NCBI RefSeq assembly: GCF_000237925.1
Contig: NC_031497.1
Location: forward strand, 21,310,325-21,374,324
Direction of reading: 5' to 3'
From: Schistosoma mansoni
Taxonomy: Eukaryota; Platyhelminthes; Trematoda; Strigeidida; Schistosomatidae
Length of the DNA stretch: 64,000 nucleotides
Shown here one piece after another: positions 35,486-47,500 of the stretch. The notes beneath the pieces were generated by a model. It was not told the DNA's origin and searched no databases. It worked only from the letters and a program-made list of their open reading frames with translations. Every line of letters begins with the position of its first letter. Positions within the stretch are counted from its first letter, which is position 1. Made by a program: the position numbers and the translations under genes.

Positions 35486-35663
35486 CTATGTATATTGTTG
35501 AAACAAAAGAATATCCTCTATTAATTTATTACAAACTCTCCAATAAAAACGAACGAAATAATTTAACCGATTAAATTCAATCTAAATATTTTTTTATATC
35601 TTGACCTTACTTGAATCAATTCATGTGAACACATGTTGAACTGTATGTTATGAATTCTATAAG
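35202..35663 (-). repeat. Right arm of 462-base inverted duplication
   Basis: Inverse of 34300-34761 with scattered differences (for example CGTTGTTCAA-type changes near 35430). The SINE-B inside is in better condition than that of the left arm. Confidence 0.85.
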
Positions 35664-36217
35664 GTATCAAAATACTTTCTTTAGCGGTGTCGAACGGCTC
35701 ACCGTATTATCTAGAAATCAAAATATTAATCTAATTATTGATAGTATCTCATATAGGTATGCTTTCTAGGAAATTAAATTTCTCTGAATATCTTGATTTA
35801 TGATGATGAGGGAGATATCTTGTAGGTTTAAAATAAAAACCATAACTACAAAGTCACTAGTCAGTCACTTTGTAGAAGTTTGATAGGTTGTCAAATTTAC
35901 CATTAGATGATTTGAAGTTACTGATGGGAAGCTATGAACACGGTTTTTGTCGCTCATTTGAAAAGATTTTACCCATACGTGAACATACTCATATTGTCTA
36001 GACTATTCACACTCTCTTCCAATTCCACATTAGAGATACTACCAATAAGATCTCAGTAGAATTGGACTAGTATGGGAATATTTCATTTAACAGTGCCAGA
36101 TATTATAATGTCCTATCTATCGTCCTAAATGAATTATGGACATCGAGCTTTTAACTGGACCAGTAAATTGTGACTTGATATCGGTCTGTTATATATAATA
36201 TATTCTAGTGTAGTGAA

Positions 36218-36775
36218 AAAGAACACGAGTAGGGACAATCGAATGTATTTAGGCACGAAATTACAGAATATCTCAGTAAAATATGAGAATCATATAGTAA
36301 GTACATTTGGTGTTGTTTAGTTATATCTTCCAATTGTTATTTAAGACTGCGATTGATCAGTCTCTTGTTGTCATATATGTATCCTGTGCGGACTGCCTCA
36401 ATATTGTTTGAAGTCACAAGCTTTATAAGCAAAGGTGAATAGTGGATAGAAAGAACATCAACTCTGAGACGAAGGTGCATCCAACTGACGAGTCCCAAAT
36501 AGGACGAAACGTGCGTCCTGGATTCCACTGCTAGCCACTATCCATCTTTGCCCATATAGTAAATATTTAATTTGCAAACTATCAATCAATTGTCTCAATC
36601 TTCAACGTCCCTTCTGCAACTATCAGTTCATAGTCTCCGATTATTAATGTTCATGCATTTTCATACCAATTACATTCCGTTCCCGTTCTTTCCTTATCGA
36701 TCTTCTACTGAAATACATTCAATGCCTGACCATCGTTATATACTAATTATGTGAATATAAGTAACCCATACAACA
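36218..36775 (+). repeat. Repeat E, copy 2, split by an Sm-alpha insertion
   Basis: 36218-36300 and 36553-36775 together match 23165-23450. The interruption is flanked by CATATAGTAA at 36291-36300 and again at 36553-36562, a ten-base direct repeat fitting a target duplication. Confidence 0.65.
36301..36552 (+). mobile_element. Sm-alpha-type SINE nested in repeat E
   Basis: The left half is an inverted Sm-alpha tail (GACTGCGATTGATCAGTCTC). The right half is the plus-strand hammerhead region: GTGCATCCAACTGACGAGTC, AATAGGACGAAACGTGCGTC, CTGGATTCCACTGCTAGCC. CTGACGAG, CGAAAC and GTC are intact; the base before CTGA is A where G pairs in the consensus, so the pair next to the cut site is lost. 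Confidence 0.75.
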
Positions 36776-36992
36776 GTAGTACCACAGCAGAAGATACCCA
36801 ATATGTCTGAATCAATCATTAAAATTTGATTATGTTTATATATTTTAACAAATATGATTTATTAAATTTCTTCTGTTTATTTAAATATTTTTTTTCATCT
36901 GATTTTATAATATTTCATAATTCCAGTACAAAGTAAATCAAGTAGGTGAACTTTTTCAAATTAATTAGTTTACTGTTAAATTAAGTTACCTA

Positions 36993-37525
36993 TAGCCTCC
37001 GAATGCCCTGGTACAGCCAAGAGTGGGGAGGGTCCGCTCTCTCGAAATGCTCTCACACGGCTACGCGTATACAGCCTCTATCAGGGAAGTCCTACTCATT
37101 GCCTTCTCTTGGCGGGGGTGTTGTTTACAAAATTGAAAGGACGAAAAGCGAATGTACAGCGCTTTAATCAGGTTGGTGGACACGGAAAGTCCACCTAGGG
37201 GAGTTAGAAAACCCTGATTTCAAACCAATAGTGCACATGGGCTCCAGTATCCTGAAGGAACAAATGGCGTATGAACCAATCGTTGGTCACCGGCTACCAT
37301 GAGACTGCATCTCCTTACGATGCTCCACTGTCTTATGGATCAGACCTTTAGGTCAAAGGCTCGGGGGTGTGGCCCTTTAAGAAAACCATCTGCTTCGGTC
37401 TGGGCACCCAGGCAGTATCATAACCCTAACACAATTAAATGAAATGACAATTTTGTGTGTGACGCATATGTATCTGGTGCCCGTTTGTACCAATATTTAT
37501 ATGTTTAAATAAATAAATAAATAAT
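36993..37525 (+). mobile_element. SINE-A, nearly full length
   Basis: From GAATGCCCTGGTACAGCC and CTACGCGTATACAGCCTCTA to ACCAATATTTATATGTTTAA and a tail of AATAAATAAATAAATAATAA. The best plus-strand copy for aligning the family; the tRNA-like head is missing or cut at the left. Confidence 0.8.
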
Positions 37526-37649
37526 AAGTAACCTATGGATATTGAAAATGATACTTTTTTCGTTGTTGTTGAGGATTTCATTTTAAAAGACCTGATGGTT
37601 ATTCTGAATTGTTGATACTAGACATTTTATTGTTCACAAACGTGTGAAT

Positions 37650-37695
37650 ATTATTATTACTAATATTATTATTATTATTATTATTATTGTTATTA

Positions 37696-37728
<33 letters not shown>

Positions 37729-37733
37729 ATGCT
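37650..37733. repeat. Compound microsatellite (ATT)n then (AGT)n
   Basis: About a dozen ATT units with one or two breaks, then about ten GTA/AGT units. Confidence 0.85.
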
Positions 37734-37824
37734 TTCAGACATATAAGTAAATAAAAAGCTATTTGATAATAAATTTTCATGTTTTCATATTGAGCTTATG
37801 ATTTAAATTCATTCAGTATTGTTT

Positions 37825-37925
37825 GTCTGAATCTTCCCATCGATTTGTTAGGACTGCAACTGGTCAGTCGCGTCCTGGATTCCACTACTAGCCACTATCC
37901 ATCTCTGCTTACCGAGCTTATGATT
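37825..37925. mobile_element. Sm-alpha-type SINE, collapsed copy
   Basis: An inverted tail (AGTATTGTTTGTCTGAATCT, GGACTGCAACTGGTCAGTCG) is joined straight to the plus-strand 3' half (CGTCCTGGATTCCACTACTA, GCCACTATCCATCTC). The tRNA head and most of the ribozyme are gone. Confidence 0.6.
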
Positions 37926-38144
37926 TGTTTTTCTTTTTTCTTTTTAATAAATATGAAACATATTTCTTTTTTTTATAATAAACACATATACACTAATAAA
38001 TATGTCATTATGTTATGATTACCATTATACTTGTTATCAAATGTCATATTGATAGTAACTTATTCTATGATACATACTACTTATATCTGTCGATATTAGT
38101 AGCACACGACACAATAAATATTAAATAATACTTTAGTTCATTTC

Positions 38145-38494
38145 TGTTATATCTTGAACTTAGATTTCTTAGTCTGTCGCGTAATACTTGAGCACTCGAA
38201 CGCCAGAACCCTCCTAAGTCACAAATCAGAAGATAGAAAACAAATAGAAGGAATGTTATTCCAAACAGTGTCGATTATGGTACAAAATTGTCAAGTATTT
38301 ATAGTTTTTAGTAGAAACGAAATCATCATTATAGTTATCCAATCGTCACACAGGGAGTTATCAGCATTGTCCAATAGGGAAGCTACACGTAGTGATTCTA
38401 GAATATTCTTCCCAAAGCTCATTGGATGGAATACGTCCGGCTCCTTCTGGGCTTCTTACAGCTTCCTTGACTTCACCTGTGGACCATCCTCACA
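38145..38494 (-). mobile_element. Solo LTR 1, 350 bases, with 5-base target duplication
   Basis: Plus-strand ends TGTTATATC and CCTCACA, flanked by ATTTC at 38140-38144 and 38495-38499. The minus strand gives the promoter order: two CCAAT-type boxes (CATCCAATGAGC and the TATTGGACAATG block), then TATA (ACTATAAATACTTG). No internal coding domain, so it is a solo LTR left by recombination. Weak similarity to solo LTR 2 (ATATTCTAGAATC). Confidence 0.75.
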
Positions 38495-39385
38495 ATTTCA
38501 AATTATAGTACTAATCTTTTAATCATAAATATTGTTTCTAAGTTGTAGTAAGTAAAATATAATTTAAAATTTTTAACTATATGATCAAATATTGAATGTT
38601 TAAGTCACTAGATATTATATATTTTCTTTGTGACTGAGTTATGTATTTTTATTTCAACTATCGCAATTATTGAAATAATGAGCTTTGGAAATTAGATAAT
38701 ATTAAACAGTAGTTTTGTCTTAGTTTCAGATTCTTCAGACTGATACATATGCAATAACTTGACAACTAGTTGGTTACTGATTAGTGACTAATATCATGTT
38801 TGAATGGTTCTATTAGGTTGGTTAAGTTCTGACAATCAAGTTCTAGAGTAAACACTGATCTAATTGATTTCATATCGACAGAAAATACTTAGCCTATATA
38901 TCGAGTTAGTTGATAGTTTTCAACATGGCTTACCAATAATATTCACAGAATACGTGCTCCCTATGATATTAAGCCCGGGGTCATTTAGCTTCATAGTTTA
39001 AGACGTTATCGCTGAGCTGTTCAAATGGCAATTCACCTCATATAGAACTGAAGAACTTACAACCAAGTAATCACTACTTAGTGGTCAGTTTATGACAAAT
39101 GATAATTAGGAAACACCTGGGTTGGAGAGTTCCTGTCAGTGATCTACTTCCCATTACCTAACACCCAATAATTTCCTTCGGGATTGCGTTTAGAACCTTC
39201 AAATCTTGAATTAGCTGAGATATTTTTGAACTGTTGGATTGAAATTCTATAGTTCACAGATAACGAGCTTCCAGATGGACTCTTGAAGTTTTCACAAAAA
39301 GTCATTATTATTTTATTAAATTTACTCTTAAATAAATATCTGATAGATGTACTGAACTACAATATATTTCGATTTCATATATTGT

Positions 39386-39730
39386 TGATATGTCTTGTAG
39401 GTTGAACGCTTTATTCAGATCCTAAGCTATTCGGATAACCCCAGGCTAGAACTATACACCGACTTGAACACCAGAGAGAAGACACGAGTATCAGAGAAAC
39501 ACTTTACTGCAAGGTTCATTCTTGTACAGAAAAACATAGGTATTTATAGATGTTAGCATATGTTAAATCAACATCCTATTTCAGCCAACCCATTTAACGA
39601 CATATATTGCTACCGACCAATGGTAGCATGCCACGTTGGACTCTAGAATGTTCTATCGTACTCTGATTGGCTGGGGCTCTTTATGAGCCTCTGGAGGCTC
39701 TGTTGGAGTTCTCCGGAAGCCGACTCAACA
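39386..39730 (-). mobile_element. Solo LTR 2, 345 bases, with 5-base target duplication
   Basis: Plus-strand ends TGATATGTC and GACTCAACA, flanked by ATTGT at 39381-39385 and 39731-39735. Minus strand: CCAATCAGAGTACG, ACCATTGGTCGG, TATA box ATCTATAAATACC, then poly(A) signal CTGAATAAAGC: a complete U3-R-like order. No gag or pol next to it. Confidence 0.8.
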
Positions 39731-39788
39731 ATTGTAAAGAGAGATATGTTTACAATAATATATCGGTTATGCTCCTTGTTATTAATCT

Positions 39789-39905
39789 AAGAAACACTTT
39801 TGAAATAACATGTTTTTATTTACTCTATAAGTAATATATATAAGTAATATAAGAAACACTTTTGAAATAACATGTTTTTATTTACTCTATAAGTAATATA
39901 TTACT
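39789..39905. repeat. 62-base tandem duplication
   Basis: AAGAAACACTTTTGAAATAA and the following CATGTTTTTATTTACTCTAT occur twice, starting at 39789 and 39851, nearly without change. Confidence 0.88.
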
Positions 39906-40169
39906 TATAATGAGAAAATTGTTTTGTTGTATAAGCAGAAACTCATCACTAATTAAAAGTGATCATTTGAATATAAGAAAAGAAACTAGTAATTGTGAGG
40001 CAATCAAAATATACTACTTTTAATAATATAAAGTAAAAATTACATACACTTGCATAACATTGAAAATACAACTGATGAATTATGACTTCAAGGACTTTAA
40101 CAATTGAAATTAGTTAGTTTCACCGAGTTGTTCTATTCCCAATTCAAGTTTCAACTGAAATAGTAATTT

Positions 40170-40460
40170 TTTTAATAGTTGAGATCATGAATCAATTGAA
40201 GCTAGACCACCATGGAAAACCTGAAAGCACTGGTTGACGGCCATTTCGTCCTATTGTGGGACTCCTCAGAAGTGCGCATCCACGATCCCGCATCGCGAGC
40301 GAGATTCGAACCCAGAACCTATCAGTTTCGCGCGCGAGAGCTTAACCACTAGACCACTGAGTTGGCCGGTATCCAACGATGTTAATGTCTAACTTCAACT
40401 GATCCACGATCTCAACTATTAAAAAATGACTATAATATCCACAAAACCCCTTCTGAAATA
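40170..40460 (-). mobile_element. SINE-B, antisense full copy
   Basis: Starts AATAGTTGAGATCATGAATC and ends with the inverse CACGATCTCAACTATT and CCACAAAACCCCTTCTG. Minus strand: A box side CCAACTCAGTGGTCTAGTGG, B box GGGTTCGAATCTCG, then CTGAGGAGTCCCACAATAGG and ACGAAATGGCCGTC. The core is present, but helix I is mismatched (CACTT, and AAC inserted after GTC). Confidence 0.75.
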
Positions 40461-42025
40461 GTAATAATCAACATTATGAAGAAGAAGATTGTAAGTAATT
40501 TCTTATCAAACAGTTATTCAGTCATGTTTTAACATGGATTTTCAATTTAATGTATGAAAATTGTAGAATATGTTATAGAGTATGTATGTACGTGTGAATA
40601 GATTTATTCTATCTCATTCTGTCGATCATAAACAACTTAGAATTATATTCCCTATTCTGTTTATTATCTTTTTCTTAAATATGACAGAAGGTAGAGAGAA
40701 ATATGAAGAGTATTGATGAAAAATGTAATAAACCATTTGGTTGCTGTCTTATCAAATGTTGTTTCTTATTGGAAATAACTGAGTAAATTCATGTTGTTAT
40801 TGACAACTATGATGAATAAGGAAGATGATATAATATAGAGTATATAACAATGTTAGTTAATAACTATCAAAGTCCATTGCTTTTTTCTGTTCAGAACATT
40901 CAGCTTAGTTCAGTTACGTAAGATTTCTGCTATCTGTCCTTTCTAAACAACACAAAATCTTTATGAAGATCATTGATCCTTCAAAGCCAAGTTTGTGAAC
41001 TCTTTCTACTCAATTGCCGAACTACTCTCAAGCTTTATAGTGACATTTATATCTAGTGATTTTTTGTAACAACAAATTAAAGATCACATATTTTTCTTAG
41101 TTGTCACACTTTATATGTAACCACACTTATATTCGATATCTATTGTTTTTCTGTATCAAGGGTAAAGAAACGAATATTTTTTTGTTTATATATAACACTT
41201 TTTCACTACCGCGATTCTTAAAAATATAAACGTTGTATCCGCCGTCTATTCTTCTGCTTTAACGGCCACGGCCTTTGATTGAAGATTATAATAGTATTAT
41301 AACATCCTTTTAGGCCATTCCACACTACGTTGGAGCTTTGGCCCGGATCATTACTGAATAATACTACTGGATCTAATCTTCTTCATTTTGCTGTTGGTGC
41401 CATCACGTGCAGAGGAACATTTGTTAACCAAGTGAACTTATTTGTGGTTGTTATCTCAGAAAGCAGCTTACAAGTAACATTTATTTCATAACACTGTTAC
41501 CATTTTGTTGCTCAATATACCTTTTTATAATTTAACTGTAATTTGTTACCTTTTGCGTTAATCATAGACACACACTTAGGTTTGTAGTGTTAATTCTTTT
41601 GGTATATTGTTGGTAACTTTGCGTATTGTTATATTTTAACTAAGCTCTTTCTCTGAGGTCCACCACAGCTTAAAGTCATCTGCTTCAAACTAACCCAGCT
41701 ACACACCCATGTCATTCGACATCTTACCGAATCCTAATCATAAATGAAATAGATGTATGGTGAATTACTATTCCATTTATCCTACACTTTATATATTTCA
41801 CTATTGCTTGCTTCTATTTGTAATGGATTTTAAGGATTTACAATTCCGCTGACTTTAAACTAAAAATTCTTCATTTCTTGTTTTTGTGTCTCGATTTTGT
41901 ATGATTGTCATGTCATCATATTGAACAAGTCATCAGGCCAGATTCCCCTCTGTTATCATAGATCGGCAACCAGGAACTTACATGCAACTCTCTCTTTTAC
42001 AGATGTCACCAAGTGTTGTTTGTGC
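40461..42025. other. Intergenic, nothing recognised
   Basis: No supported gene, and no repeat that I can match within the window. Composition is slightly less AT-rich near 41240-41420, without an open frame. Confidence 0.35.
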
Positions 42026-42029
42026 TTTT

Positions 42030-42335
42030 GATGTTTGCCTCCAATTCCCGATACAATCCCTTCTTTAGTCTTATTCTTTTCCCTGTGTCTGGTTTATCCT
42101 CTGCCAGAGTATTTGATTGCTGATAGTCTCTGCCCAATATATCTGAAGCATATTGTGTAGAGAGCTTCTCACAAATACTTGTACTCTTCTAGTTTTGGTT
42201 GTGGTAATTCTTCAAGTTTCAGCTTCGTACAGTAGATCTGTTTTAACATTTGTATTGAAGACTCTGAATTTGGTTTTGAGTGACAGCTCCTTTGTGTTCT
42301 CATTGGTAGAGATTGTAGGAATTGTTACATAAATG
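42030..42335 (-). mobile_element. SR2/RTE LINE ORF2 fragment
   Basis: Minus strand reads LSLKTKFRVFNTNVKTDLLY, EAET, a stop, then RITTTKTRRVQVFVRSSL, the same segment as in the copy at 30479-30730. A stop and frameshifts show that it is dead. Confidence 0.68.
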
Positions 42336-42714
42336 TTGTTCTTTTATGGTGCGAATTTTAGATGTCAATGATTTAAGTACACACAACTGGCATGTCGGTC
42401 AAATACAATTCCAGGAACGAGGTGAGTCCGTTCCAATTTCAGTTGTTAATTCTAATGAGTATATTCTAGATGATACAGGGTCTGTATCCAATACACAGCC
42501 TGACAGACATACAATGAACCTAAGGAGAAGATGTACAATCGATTACAGAAACTTAGATTCCATTTTAAGCTGTAATGGTCGTGGTGTTTGTATGAACTAA
42601 TGATTCCTTTGTACTTGATGGCTGCCTGATTTTGAATTCCAAATATAATACATTCGTCTGTACACACATTATTCTGTTTGGTCTAAATTAAGCTATTTCG
42701 GAGATTTTGGTTCG

Positions 42715-43215
42715 TATAGTTATTTGAATACTTCTAGTCATCACATTTAAAGCACTTGGTATTACGAAGCACATGAATTACATGAGTGAAATTAGCGACA
42801 AGACAAACATCTACCAAACTTGTGCTCGTCTTCGTGACCTGCTTCGCAACACCTCAATGAGTTGTTATCTGAATAACCTTGAGTACACATTGGATTGGGA
42901 TGACGTAGTAATGTAGTGGAATTTTCGATGTCTGACGAACCACTTAATGAAATTTTGTTCCTTTGCTGCAATCGGAATTTGTACACTTTACACTGTCTAG
43001 TGGTAGTTCCTTGTGAGTTGCATAAGGAAGTAAAATAGGCTTTTCCGGAAATGTCAAAGTTTTTAATAAACTGTAGGCATCCTTTTCGATGAATGCAAGA
43101 AAATGAGCCACAATTTTATCATTCTTAATATCTTTTCTGGTCATACTCCTGAATTTAAAACTTTCCATATAACCTTCAAAAGCTTCAGTACTTGAATGTA
43201 TTTACAACCGTTCAA
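42715..43215 (-). pseudogene. Gypsy-type gag remnant with zinc-knuckle half
   Basis: The minus strand, from about 43215, reads STEAFEGYMESFKF, MTRKDIKNDKIVAHFLAF, EKDAYSLLKTLTFPEKPI and LPYATHKELPLDSVKC: a schistosome gag capsid-like segment. Later frames give STTLLRHPNP, HEDEHKFGRCLSC and NTKCFKCDD, the start of a CCHC-type knuckle. At least two frame breaks. The gag function (particle assembly and RNA binding) is lost. Confidence 0.68.
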
Positions 43216-43629
43216 TCACAGGCTCCATAGTGACGCGAAAATGACGATTAGGAATACTCTCATTGTTGTACTAACTAGGAATTCCCAAAATAGTGAAATT
43301 TAAGACAGAACTAAATGAGGACCAATTAACGTATTATATTTGGAATTCGAAATAAGAAGGCAATCGGGTACAAAAGAATCATCAGTTCGTACAAACACCG
43401 CACCATGATTTCCCGATTCATGTCTTCATATCACCATCATACCCTCCTTCTTTAGTACAATCATGCCCTGGTACATAAAGATTTCCGCCTGTTACAGAGC
43501 GCCGATATCAATTATCATTTGGCTGATCTCTGCGTTGTACTTCGATATCTTGCCTTTTCCTTCGTGGATGTTGAAATCTATTACTAAGTAAGCCATTCCT
43601 ACATTGACAAACTTCGTCTGCATTTATAA

Positions 43630-43800
43630 TTAATAATGCCGAGGTTTGACTTGATAGTTTCAAATGGATTGAAGATTGAATAGAAAGTTAATAACCAAAT
43701 TCGCCTATTTATTTACTCCGAAGAAAGAACTTATATCAAGTGGCGAAACGTCCGAAATACAATTTTTCTACTCATTGGGATGTGACGAGAATATATTTAT
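43630..43800 (+). mobile_element. Penelope-like terminal fragment, rearranged
   Basis: Shares AGGTTTGACTTGATAGTTTC with 10028 and 57325, followed by the inverse of the rest of that repeat (ACTCCGAAGAAAGAAC ... GGCGAAACGTCCGAAATAC). The plus strand has a hammerhead-like layout, but the first box reads CCGAAGA. Confidence 0.5.
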
Positions 43801-46800
43801 TATTGTTCTGCATTTGTTTCGATGTGTGGTGTAGGAGAACTAGATCATCTTTCAAGCCAAAATCATTTAGCTGTATCCACGCTGTCTACTGTATCACATG
43901 GTTCCGTAGTAATAAAGTAAAACGAATGTGAATACGAACCAAATAAAATATGCCTAAACAATACTTTCTCCAGGAGGTACAGTCACTTATTATTACGAAA
44001 CCTTATAGGTTCAGCTAAAGAACATTTGTCGATCAAAGTGTCGAGTATATGCAACAGTTGCTTAGGAAAAAGGGGGTTCCTGGAAGTTAAGGAATAATGT
44101 CGAATGGGGGGAAGGATATTATAAATCAAATTGTTCCTAATGTCAGGATTCTGTATCAGTTAGAATTGTTACATGCCAACGTGATTGTTCCCATTTGTAT
44201 ACAAGTGAACTATCCTGATCTTTCCACTCATTTTATCATTCACACATGTGAAATTGGGCTATGCATATATGCCTAGTTTTACCTTCCACGCCCATAAATA
44301 TTGATCCGTGTTTCAATTAAATTGAATAAGAATGTTTCTTATCGCCTATTCACCTCGTTCCTCTTATGGTATGTCCGCACTAACAGATTTATGAAACATA
44401 TGTGTCACAAAACCATCCTCGCATTTGACTCAACTCACTTCTGTGAATTACGGAGAAAAATAAGCTGATCAATGTGCACGAGGTCAAGAGGCCTATATTT
44501 TTCCGCAACACCGTTGCAATCTCAAATGTGGGAATGACGGATAGACCTATAAGTCAACAATAATGTCCTATTCATATAGGAAATGCAAAACAGTATATTA
44601 TCACCAGTATAGGTGTCTGTGTGAACAATTAACTTACTTTTCTCGATACACAGAAAGAGAAGTACATATTCCCTCAGGATGGAATTCAGTCAGTCACTTC
44701 AAATAGAATCAATCAGGAACACGCCCACTCAAAATGACAGCCTCAGTAGATCAAAATGTTCGGTGAGACAAAAGTGAAACAGTAATTAAAATTCAAATGA
44801 CATCAAAAAGTTGAACACAATCAAACGATATCCCAATAGTAGTCGATGTCAAACCAAACGACAAAATTTATCTTGAAATCGAGAGCGCATTGTAGGTAAC
44901 TTTACATATGACAAAGCGAACCGCAGAAAAGCTACTTAAAGGGGAAGTATGCATTGGGGCCTTCGCGTATATATAGACATATACATAACAAAACGACCTT
45001 ACCAAATAAAATTGAGAGAAAATTAGGGATTCGAAGACTTGGAAGGGCATTGTGGTTACTAGTAAATATCAACTGTCGTCAATAATTATGCATTAATCAA
45101 AATGATGTAAGTAAAGGAATCTTCTGTGGTAACAAATTACCTGTAATGTCAACTAATCTCCAAAACTAAATAGCCTTATGGACATTCCAGTTTGTTCCTA
45201 ACTCAGTTAGTCTTAGTCTGAGCTGTTCAGTTTAGATTCATGACTATATCTCAGAACACCTCACACGAGACTCTTGTAGACGGGTAGTTAACCCTTGGTC
45301 AAAGACCATGGCTAGTTGACGAAAATGATTTCTTAAATAGTACTAATTTGATCCTTCAGATTCCTTGGTTCTCGAGTGATAATTGACTGGACAAACTTCA
45401 TCGTCTGACCATTTCAGAGTAAGGGTCCGAATTGTCTTAATCGCTATCTTTAAATTACTTAGCGATGATTTCAAATTTCAAATAACTAAGCCGTCTCATC
45501 TTCGAGGACCACATTCATCACATAAAAATGTTCTCGGGTTCACAAGCAACTAATTGTTAGCGATTAGTGTCTTTTGCATAGGTAAGTCAATGAGTAAAAC
45601 TTTTCGCCTCGGTAGAGATAGGAGTTTGAATAGTAGATCCTTGTCCTCAGTGCAACTTCTACTGACCAGGTCTGCTTAGTGACGGGGTAATCAATCAATT
45701 TGTTTGAGCATGAGCTATTGGAGTCCACAAACTTTGTTGATACTGTTCGTCATATCCGTGTTTTTACTTGATATGATCGTCAACGTTATCCATTAGTTCT
45801 TGATTTAGTCTTCACTCAGGGTCATAGTAATCGTATTCATTACGTCTGTTCTACGTGGTTACCATATTTAGATTCATTATCACTGTCATGTACAATGAAA
45901 ATAGGCCACCCGATCTGACGTAGTAGCGGTCAACTGGGCGGCATTTTCACATTCATCAACAATCGACCCGGGAGCATAGGTTAAAGTAGTATGATGAACT
46001 TTTCAAACGCATAGATGAAGCACTTTAACAAATGTTCATCGATTAGACAGTCCTGAATAGGAGATAATATGACAGCTGGATTGTGAAATTTCTTGTTGGC
46101 GAGTGAAACAAAACAACAATCGGTCTTAAGGCTTCTCCTTATAAAAAGATACCTAATGGGTTTCTAGTACTGACAGTTACTCCTCGTTTTATATGTGGAA
46201 GAAGCAAGAATAATGGTTGCAATAGGCTGTCATTCAGATCGTGGACCATACAACTGTAACACGGAGCTATGATTTCAAATACAAACTCACATTTAATTTG
46301 ATAATAGGAAATAAAACTGTGGTGTGTTACTTATGTCAACAAACATAAGTAGTATGAAACACCATCAGAACTGGAATCCCTGAAAGCAGAAGGTTGAGAA
46401 GATTGAACTGAAAAAGTAGAAAAGGAAACCTAAAGGAATTCGGATTTGGAAGAATCATCAAGGATGTATTGGACAATTGACAGAGGATTTGTAAATGACG
46501 TATTTAGTGCATGTTTTTCACATTTTATTAAAGTCTGTGTTTTTGCACCAAATTTATACTGGTTTCTCCCCGCCTGATTGTTCGCTCACTACAAGGTGCC
46601 TACGCAAAATTAGTAGGTAAATAAATACTCAAGCTCTAATGCTTTAACATCATCGAGATGTTTTCGGCCAACTCTTAATTATTCAACTTTAGTTGTTACA
46701 GGGATTCATAGGGTGCAGTGTTTAGCCCTGTGCCATATACCATTCACATTAGTTACTAATCACGTTTTACCAGGTCCTAACCTCTGGCTAACGCTGATGA

Positions 46801-47500
46801 CATTGACAAGTAGAAAACAACTGAGAAGGATAATGATAAACAACTATTACAAACCGATTACATCATCATGCCGGGGTGATTTGAGATATGGTTACTGCCT
46901 ATCAGTTCTAATAAGTGTGTCTTCATGACCACAAGACATGCGGGTGGCAATGAACGCGAATAGGACGAGTCCTTTCCATCTTTTCCTACTCTTAATGACT
47001 TAGGACTCTCAGTAAGCCTTGAAATGAAGATCACGGCTTACTGACATGAAATTTCATCCAAAGATCTTAAAAGCGTGTGTGGATTATTTGGTGCATCGAC
47101 GAAGATGAATGTATGTTCACCACGTTTATTACTACAAAGATTATACGTGGTCGAGTTTTATGACGTCTTCCTTGCTATACACTAAACAGAGTATAGTAAG
47201 GATGACTGAGTTTTGTATATATCTCTTCACTTATATTCAGAGGTCAGGCAACAACAGTGTAAGAACCACGTCGACTAGATTTGGTCCGAAGGAATCGTAC
47301 GATAACACTGTTCCTGGATTTTTTAATCCTACATTGAGCACATTGAAGTTCCATAGTATCAAACACTGACCACTAGAATACAGATTGTTGGGTTATCTAG
47401 CAATATTTCACTTACAGTTTGGACTTTTTAATACAAAATCAGTTAGTTTTCTGTCGTTCTTTACATTCCAGGCGACAAATAGTTATTTCAGTCATCGGTC
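43801..47500. other. Long stretch without recognised features
   Basis: Only 60-90 codon frames with no motif. Less repeat-dense by eye than the surroundings. A worn repeat or non-coding exon cannot be excluded. I saw no tRNA, no splice-linked coding run and no tandem array. Confidence 0.35.

Noticed and set aside
38154-38522. 122-codon open frame on the plus strand
   Set aside because: It lies over solo LTR 1, runs antisense to its promoter signals and has no recognisable domain.
42322-42600. 92-codon plus-strand frame
   Set aside because: Overlaps the end of an RTE fragment, no splice partners or homology seen; likely chance.
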